Assembly: GCA_027943245.1 (NCBI GenBank)
Contig: JANDJZ010000980.1
Span: forward strand, 1-13,854
DNA from: Acanthamoeba sp. SK_2022b
Lineage: Eukaryota; Discosea; Longamoebia; Acanthamoebidae
Direction of reading: 5' to 3'
Length of the DNA stretch: 13,854 bases
How positions within the stretch are numbered: the first letter of the stretch is position 1; the number at the start of each line of letters is the position of its first letter. Below the pieces are notes generated by a model. That model was not told where the DNA came from, made no database searches, and saw only the letters and a list, made by a program, of their open reading frames with translations. Positions 7,882-13,854 of the stretch are shown here, one piece after another. A program made the position numbers and the translations under genes.

Positions 7882-8508
7882 TCATAGAGTGGGCGGCCTC
7901 GATCTCCTCGCCCTCTTCTGGTAGCGCTCGTTGGGAAGCTCCTCGGACTCTTGCTCGGGCTGGTCCCTCGTGAACTTGCCGAACTCGGTCTTAAGCCACA
8001 TCTGCACCTAGCCAGGCTGCATGAAGGTGTCCATGTGCGTTCTATTCGCAGACCTGGGTAAAGTAGATGCTGTGACGCTTGAGAGAGTCGGCATACGGCG
8101 AGGCGGAGGTTCGGCCAAGCAAAGAACATCCGTGGAGCTATCCCGTGGAGGGGGTTTCCTCACGCCTGTTCGTCTTTCTCTCCGAGAGCAGGAGGATGGT
8201 CAGCTGGCAGACGACGTTCTTACTGCTCCTACCGCGGGATGGGCGCCGCGTACTACATTGCACCTGACCAACCCCGTGACAATGCTTGTGAAATCAGGCA
8301 ACATGAGCAGCAGAGAGCTCCTTGTGAGGCTCAAGCCAAACGAAAGCTACGTGCGCCAGTCACCTGGACTAACAATCCACCCATGCACCTTCACCTTCCC
8401 CCTCACCTCTGGCCCTTGGCAGCCTCCATCCACATCATCGCCAGCAGCTTCTACATCTTCCATGAACAAGAGTTTTGGGGGCCCGTCACTGGCCCCCAAG
8501 CAGCACAT
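7882..8508 (-). CDS. Small unrecognised multi-exon gene (structure uncertain)
   Basis: I do not recognise the product. The best-supported part is the last exon (8007-7882), which reads VQMWLKTEFGKFTRDQPEQE followed by an acidic/basic tail (ELPNERYQKRARR) and TGA, with a poly(A) signal close behind. The preceding exon is likely to end at 8054 (SLKRHSIYFTQ, donor CAG|gtctgc), giving a 46-base intron in phase. A candidate first exon starts at ATG 8508, only 35 bases past the RPT6 stop, and reads to 8407 (LLFMEDVEAAGDDVDGG) with donor GAG|gtgagg. Between them a hydrophobic segment (LTILLLSERKTNR, about 8200) is followed in frame by TAG, so the middle exons are not resolved. It could be a real small protein gene or a decaying remnant. 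No catalytic motif was seen. Confidence 0.35.
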
Positions 8509-8542
8509 GTTGTGTGTGACGAAGGAACGAGGGTGGAGGATA

Positions 8543-10380
<1,838 letters not shown>

Positions 10381-10574
10381 TCTTCTTAGATTCAAATTCT
10401 AGTTGCGCCTCCTGTGCCAATTGCACTCTCTCTGATTGTTGTCGATCCCAGCCCTTGTTTTGCTGGTGGCTGAGCTTTCGCTGCCAGGCCGTTCTTTGCT
10501 GGCGCTTCTGGAATGTAGAGCAGCCAAACGTAGTTCTAGCGGAAAACTGTATTGTCGACACAAATCTTGGTGGC
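10381..10574. promoter_or_regulatory. Intergenic gap, presumed RPT6 promoter and leader
   Basis: This 194-base gap separates the GST stop from the RPT6 start. A minus-strand frame stays open through most of it but runs past the RPT6 start in another frame to a stop, so it is probably leader rather than coding. No AATAAA for the GST gene and no TATA box were seen. Confidence 0.4.
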
Positions 10575-11689
10575 TCACTGCTGCTTGTTGTTGTTCTCGC
10601 TCTCCGTCAGAGCGCGCATGGCTCGAAGCACGTCCTCCTCGGCTGGGCTGCCACTGAAGCGCAAGTGGCGCTTGTTGCTGTTAAGGTATGCGCTGATCCG
10701 CTCCCTGTCGCTGATCCGTGCGCGGAAAGCAAACTGTGTTTGGAACCGGTGTTAAGTGAGCCAATGTGCACTCGGCACGCTTCGGGAATGAAGGACCAAC
10801 GTACCAAGACAGGAAACTCTTGAAGCAGGTAAGGATCGCCAAAAGCCGAAGCATACACTTCAAGCGCCTCAAAGAGGAAGAAATCGGCCACCGTCGGTTT
10901 CTCGCCAAGGAGGTAGTGCCTTCCCTCGTCGACCCGTTTCAACTCGCCTTCGAACCGCCGCAGCGCAGTGTCTGCGTTCTTCTTGAAGTTCTGGAAGGAA
11001 GGGGGGCGTCGACAGGCGGTAAGGCATCATCCTCAACAGAAACGAGCAGTCGCTCTACATCGACCGAAAGGTGGTGAGAAACCTGGACACAAGTGGCCGT
11101 GCTGCACCCGACGAAACGAATGGGGGCCCACAGCTGCAACAAGAAGGCAGATATCAAGTCCTGATACGCGACGGACAAGTACATGTCGCAGCGTGCTTCC
11201 TGCTCCAGGCTGATTCGAGGGCACGGTGTGAGGGACAATATTGGCGCAGCAGCCCAAACGCACAGTCACAGCTCACCTGCCGGTGGGGTAGTAGCCCAGC
11301 CTTCGGGCCAAGTAGCGGGCGACGGCTTCGGTCTGTCCCAAGTTGGCTTTGCCCCAGAGCAGCGATGGCAGCTGGCCAAACGGTCCTGCACGGCAGCAAG
11401 GAGGTTGAACTCAAATACAAAAATGGCCTTGGTGGAGGAAGGGGGGCACCTGAGCAGCGCTGGTCATCCTTGGCGGTGAGCCACTGGCGCGCTTTGTCGC
11501 TGGCATGCTCGCCCAGCACGAGGTCGACCTCGCGGAGGATGTACTGCTGTCCGGCGTCCTCGAGCAGGTACACCAAGGGCTGCCCTCGGCCCCGGCATGC
11601 GAAATAGTTCAGCACTACCCCACTCCACGCCGTCAGACTCACTGTCAACCTAAAGCAGTGGGGGGACCAATACCTGGCACCTCTTCCAT
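10575..11689 (-). CDS. Glutathione S-transferase, Tyr-type (sigma/pi/alpha/mu-like)
   Basis: Six exons join in phase to 253 residues: 11689-11674, 11614-11450, 11385-11277, 11209-11083, 10990-10805 and 10733-10575. Cytosolic GSTs conjugate glutathione to electrophiles. The N-terminal thioredoxin-like domain shows LNYFACRGRGQPLVYLLEDA, with Tyr9 in the position of the catalytic Tyr. FGQLPSL (63-69) carries the cis-Pro, and QTEAVARYLAR (78-88) matches the gamma-glutamyl-binding Q-S/T motif. The C-terminal helical domain contains YLLGEKPTVADFFLFEAL with the T-x-x-D N-capping box (172-175), and RISDRERISAYLNSNKR, the usual late-helix pattern. The length is somewhat above the typical 200-230 residues; the extra residues are mainly between the first helix and FGQLP and at the C-terminus. 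The first coding exon is only 16 bases. The gene sits 93 bases downstream of the E2 stop. Confidence 0.93.
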
Positions 11690-11782
11690 TGAGCTCCTGT
11701 TTGCTTCCACAACACAAACAAAAAAGGGACGGCAAAAAACCAAGAGGAATAAAATTGTTTTATTCGTGGCTTGCGTGCTGCT
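11690..11782. promoter_or_regulatory. 93-base gap serving as E2-gene 3' flank and GST upstream region
   Basis: The whole space between the E2 stop codon and the GST start codon is 93 bases. It must hold the E2 polyadenylation site and the GST promoter/leader. The AATAAA at 11764-11759 lies within it. Confidence 0.6.
11759..11764 (-). terminator. Poly(A) signal AATAAA of the E2 gene
   Basis: AATAAA on the minus strand, 18 bases after the TGA at 11785-11783, in a locally AT-rich stretch. Confidence 0.65.
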
Positions 11783-13809
11783 TCAGGCACTGCTGTGTGG
11801 AGCGGCAGTTGAGGCGGCCAGATGGCGGAGCAGCTGCTGATTGTTGCGCAGCTCCTGCAGGACACGTGGGAACACGTTGGTCAGGGCGCGGCAAAAGCCC
11901 TTGGAAGGCGTGTGCGTGAGCGGCGGCTTGCCCTCCCTCCCTTCCTCTCCCCCCTTGGTCGCTCCGTCTCGCTTGCCTGTGTAGACGCCCCCCCCCAATC
12001 AAATGTTAAGTTGTTTCCCCGCTCGTGCGCCAACAGCGCGGCCTCCTCCAATGGCTTGGGCGCACCTTCGGCCAAGCCACTGACGTCCACCGACTCGAGC
12101 AGATAGGGCTGACACAGCTCTGCGATGGCCTTGGCGTGATCCGCAAAGTATTGCCTGCAAAGTGGGGCCATGTCTCAGCTACGCAGTAGCGCGCGCGTGG
12201 CGGTACAAGGACGTCGGGGAGGCGATTGTTGGGTGGGGGGGAGTGAAGAGGCTCCGCTAGATACCGGATGACCGGCTGGAACGGGGGCGGGGGGTTGCGC
12301 AGGATGGCGGACATGGCCCGAAACGAGAGCAGGAACGCGCTCTCGTTGTAGAGCTTCGACTTGCGCTCGCCCTCCGCCGAGCCCCGGAACTTCTCGTATC
12401 TGTGTGTGCCCCCGCCCCCAAACCGCCCATCAAGGTGAGACGACCAGTCGTCGTGTCACTGCATCAGAGCGGGAGAGAGTGGAGAGAGAGAGAGAGAGAG
12501 AGAGGTGGGCCGTGCCCTGCTTCAAGGTAGTAGGGCTCGGAGGTGCCGAGGATGAGGCCCTGGATGCTGACCACCACCTGCAGCAGGTTGGACGTGGCCG
12601 GATTCCACGTCTCGACTCCCTTGCCCTCCCACGTTCCCAGCAGGCTCACTGTGTCGACCGCGTGAGACTCGAGAAAGCGAGAAAGAGATAACGAAAGAGA
12701 GAAAGTGCGAAGGAGGGGGGGGGGGAGTTGTCGGCAAGGAGATCACGACACGTACGGCACACTTTTCCGGTCTCGTACAGGTTCTGTCGGTGCGTGCGTG
12801 CGTGATAGGGGAAAAGGCTTGCGGTCAGTTCGCCAATCGATTGCACGCGCCAAACTCCGGCTGCGGCTCACGATGTCACCGGCGCGCGTCGCGTACCGGA
12901 TGCAGGCGCTCATTGAGGACCGCGCAGTAGTGCACCAGCGGCGGTGCGTGGGGGTAGGTCGGAGGCAGGTACACGTCGAACACGAAGGGCGAGTGCACGT
13001 ATCTGCGTTCGATACGCGCGTTGGACACGACACACGACGCACGACGCACGACACGATGGCGGTGGTGAGACACGCGGTTGCGCGCACAGCTGCGCAAGGC
13101 GGCGAGCGCGCGTACGGTGTGCCGGACGACCCGATGATCAGGACCTTGAGGAGGTCCATCCGACTACCAAAGCCGCGCACGTACACGCCCGCTAACACAT
13201 TATGGGGGGGGGAAACCGTTAGCCAATCGTAATTCAAACGACACACACGAGCTCGCGACAGAGAGAGACAGAGGCGCACGTGGCAGGCTCTTCTTGAGGA
13301 GGCTCCACTCCTTGACCACCGCGGCCGTCCACTCGCGCGGGTTGGGGGGCGCCTGCATCGCACCCGGGGGGGGGGCAGGACACGGGGTTCAGTGCTACGC
13401 GGCGACAGACACCGACGGTCCCACGCCCACCGCACCTGTGTCTCCCCGCGGAACCTGTGGCGCTGGATGACCTGCTTCTCGACGTCCGAGTCGGCGGGCA
13501 GGAAGGCGAAGGGCGCGTCGGAGTCGGTGGTCGTGTCCTCGCTGGCCGCCTTGGTCTCGGTATCCTCTTCGCTTTCGCTCTCGCTGGCTTCGCTTTCGCC
13601 TTCATCGTCTTCGTTTTCGCTCTTCTCCTCCTCGTCCTCGGTCGCCTCGGCCCTGGGCTGCCGACTCGGGCGACCCTGGGCCGTGGGGCCGGCCGCCAAG
13701 GGCCCAACGGCAGCGCCCGCGCCAGCGATGGGCTCGTCCAGGCCGCCCGCCCACCAGTTGCTGGCCGCCGAGATGACCGACTGCATCAGCCCCGCGTTCG
13801 GGCCCGTCG
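11783..13809 (-). CDS. UBE2O/PHO2-class E2 ubiquitin-conjugating enzyme (5' incomplete, one frame break)
   Basis: Eight visible exons: 13809-13436 (continuing upstream past the window), 13352-13280, 13191-13116, 13002-12897, 12783-12756, 12648-12516, 12399-12265 and 12154-11783. The first encodes a long acidic, Ser/Glu-rich linker. The extended UBC domain reads [82 protein letters not shown] and [15 protein letters not shown]. Cys in GKVC (codon 12759-12757) is the catalytic residue that carries ubiquitin. LHPNLYxxGKVC and the post-UBC helices (FQPVIRQYFADH) fit the UBE2O/plant PHO2 (UBC24) class of large E2/E3 hybrids better than ordinary E2s. The exon ending at 12516 uses a GC donor. In the last exon a nine-base G run (11996-11988) leaves the frame one base short of the ending [17 protein letters not shown]. 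That is an assembly slip, or an intron from donor GAC|gtcagt. The acceptor at 13811-13810 is inferred; an open frame to the window edge is the alternative. Confidence 0.9.
12482..12504. repeat. (GA)n microsatellite in E2 intron
   Basis: A GA run in the intron 12515-12400, close to its GC donor. On the sense strand it is a CT repeat. Confidence 0.85.
12715..12725. repeat. G11 homopolymer in E2 intron
   Basis: Eleven consecutive G on the plus strand inside the intron 12755-12649. Other G or C runs of nine to ten occur nearby in this gene, so local sequence accuracy is uncertain. Confidence 0.85.
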
Positions 13810-13854
13810 CTGTAGAGTGAGACCGACGCCACGCATTCAACGCACGTTGTCGCT

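Noticed and set aside
13392..13820. A plus-strand Ser-rich frame
   Set aside because: It is the antisense shadow of the acidic, Glu/Ser-rich E2 linker, and its Ser runs come from the complementary repeat codons.

Overview
The window looks like a stretch of GC-rich, intron-dense nuclear genome from a protist. An Acanthamoeba-like amoebozoan is my best guess. The basis is short GT-AG introns with precise phase continuity, a eukaryotic gene set, small intergenic gaps, and dinucleotide microsatellites concentrated in introns. No rRNA, tRNA, CRISPR array or complete transposon was seen. Every gene I can support lies on the minus strand, so transcription order runs from high to low coordinates. Exon boundaries were deduced by eye from splice dinucleotides, codon phase and homology; no transcript data were available.

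In transcription order: (1) 13809-11783, the E2 ubiquitin-conjugating domain and C-terminus of a UBE2O/PHO2-class enzyme, 5' incomplete. (2) 11689-10575, a six-exon glutathione S-transferase. (3) 10380-8543, the 26S proteasome ATPase RPT6 (PSMC5), seven exons, complete. (4) About 8508-7882, a small unrecognised gene with a poly(A) signal. (5) 7674-5041, a complete nine-exon, 712-residue Crinkler-type protein: P-loop NTPase, PD-(D/E)XK-like domain and a C-terminal ubiquitin-like fold. (6) 4690-3258, a leucine-rich-repeat protein with apparent frame breaks. (7) 2981-1, a fusion joining a WHEP domain, a TGS-like segment and a TatD metallo-hydrolase, 3' end outside the window.

The most unusual items are the WHEP/TGS-like/TatD fusion, which has an Asn where TatD enzymes carry a metal-binding His, and the Crinkler-type protein with its ubiquitin-like domain at the C-terminus. 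Also notable are a near-perfect 45-base palindrome in RPT6 intron 1 and repeat-filled introns, including a Z-DNA-prone tract and a (GGGT)4 quadruplex motif. The E2 gene and RPT6 act in the ubiquitin-proteasome pathway, but nothing in the sequence shows that the neighbouring genes form one functional unit. The Crinkler-type gene is visibly less GC-rich and lacks intronic microsatellites, unlike its neighbours.
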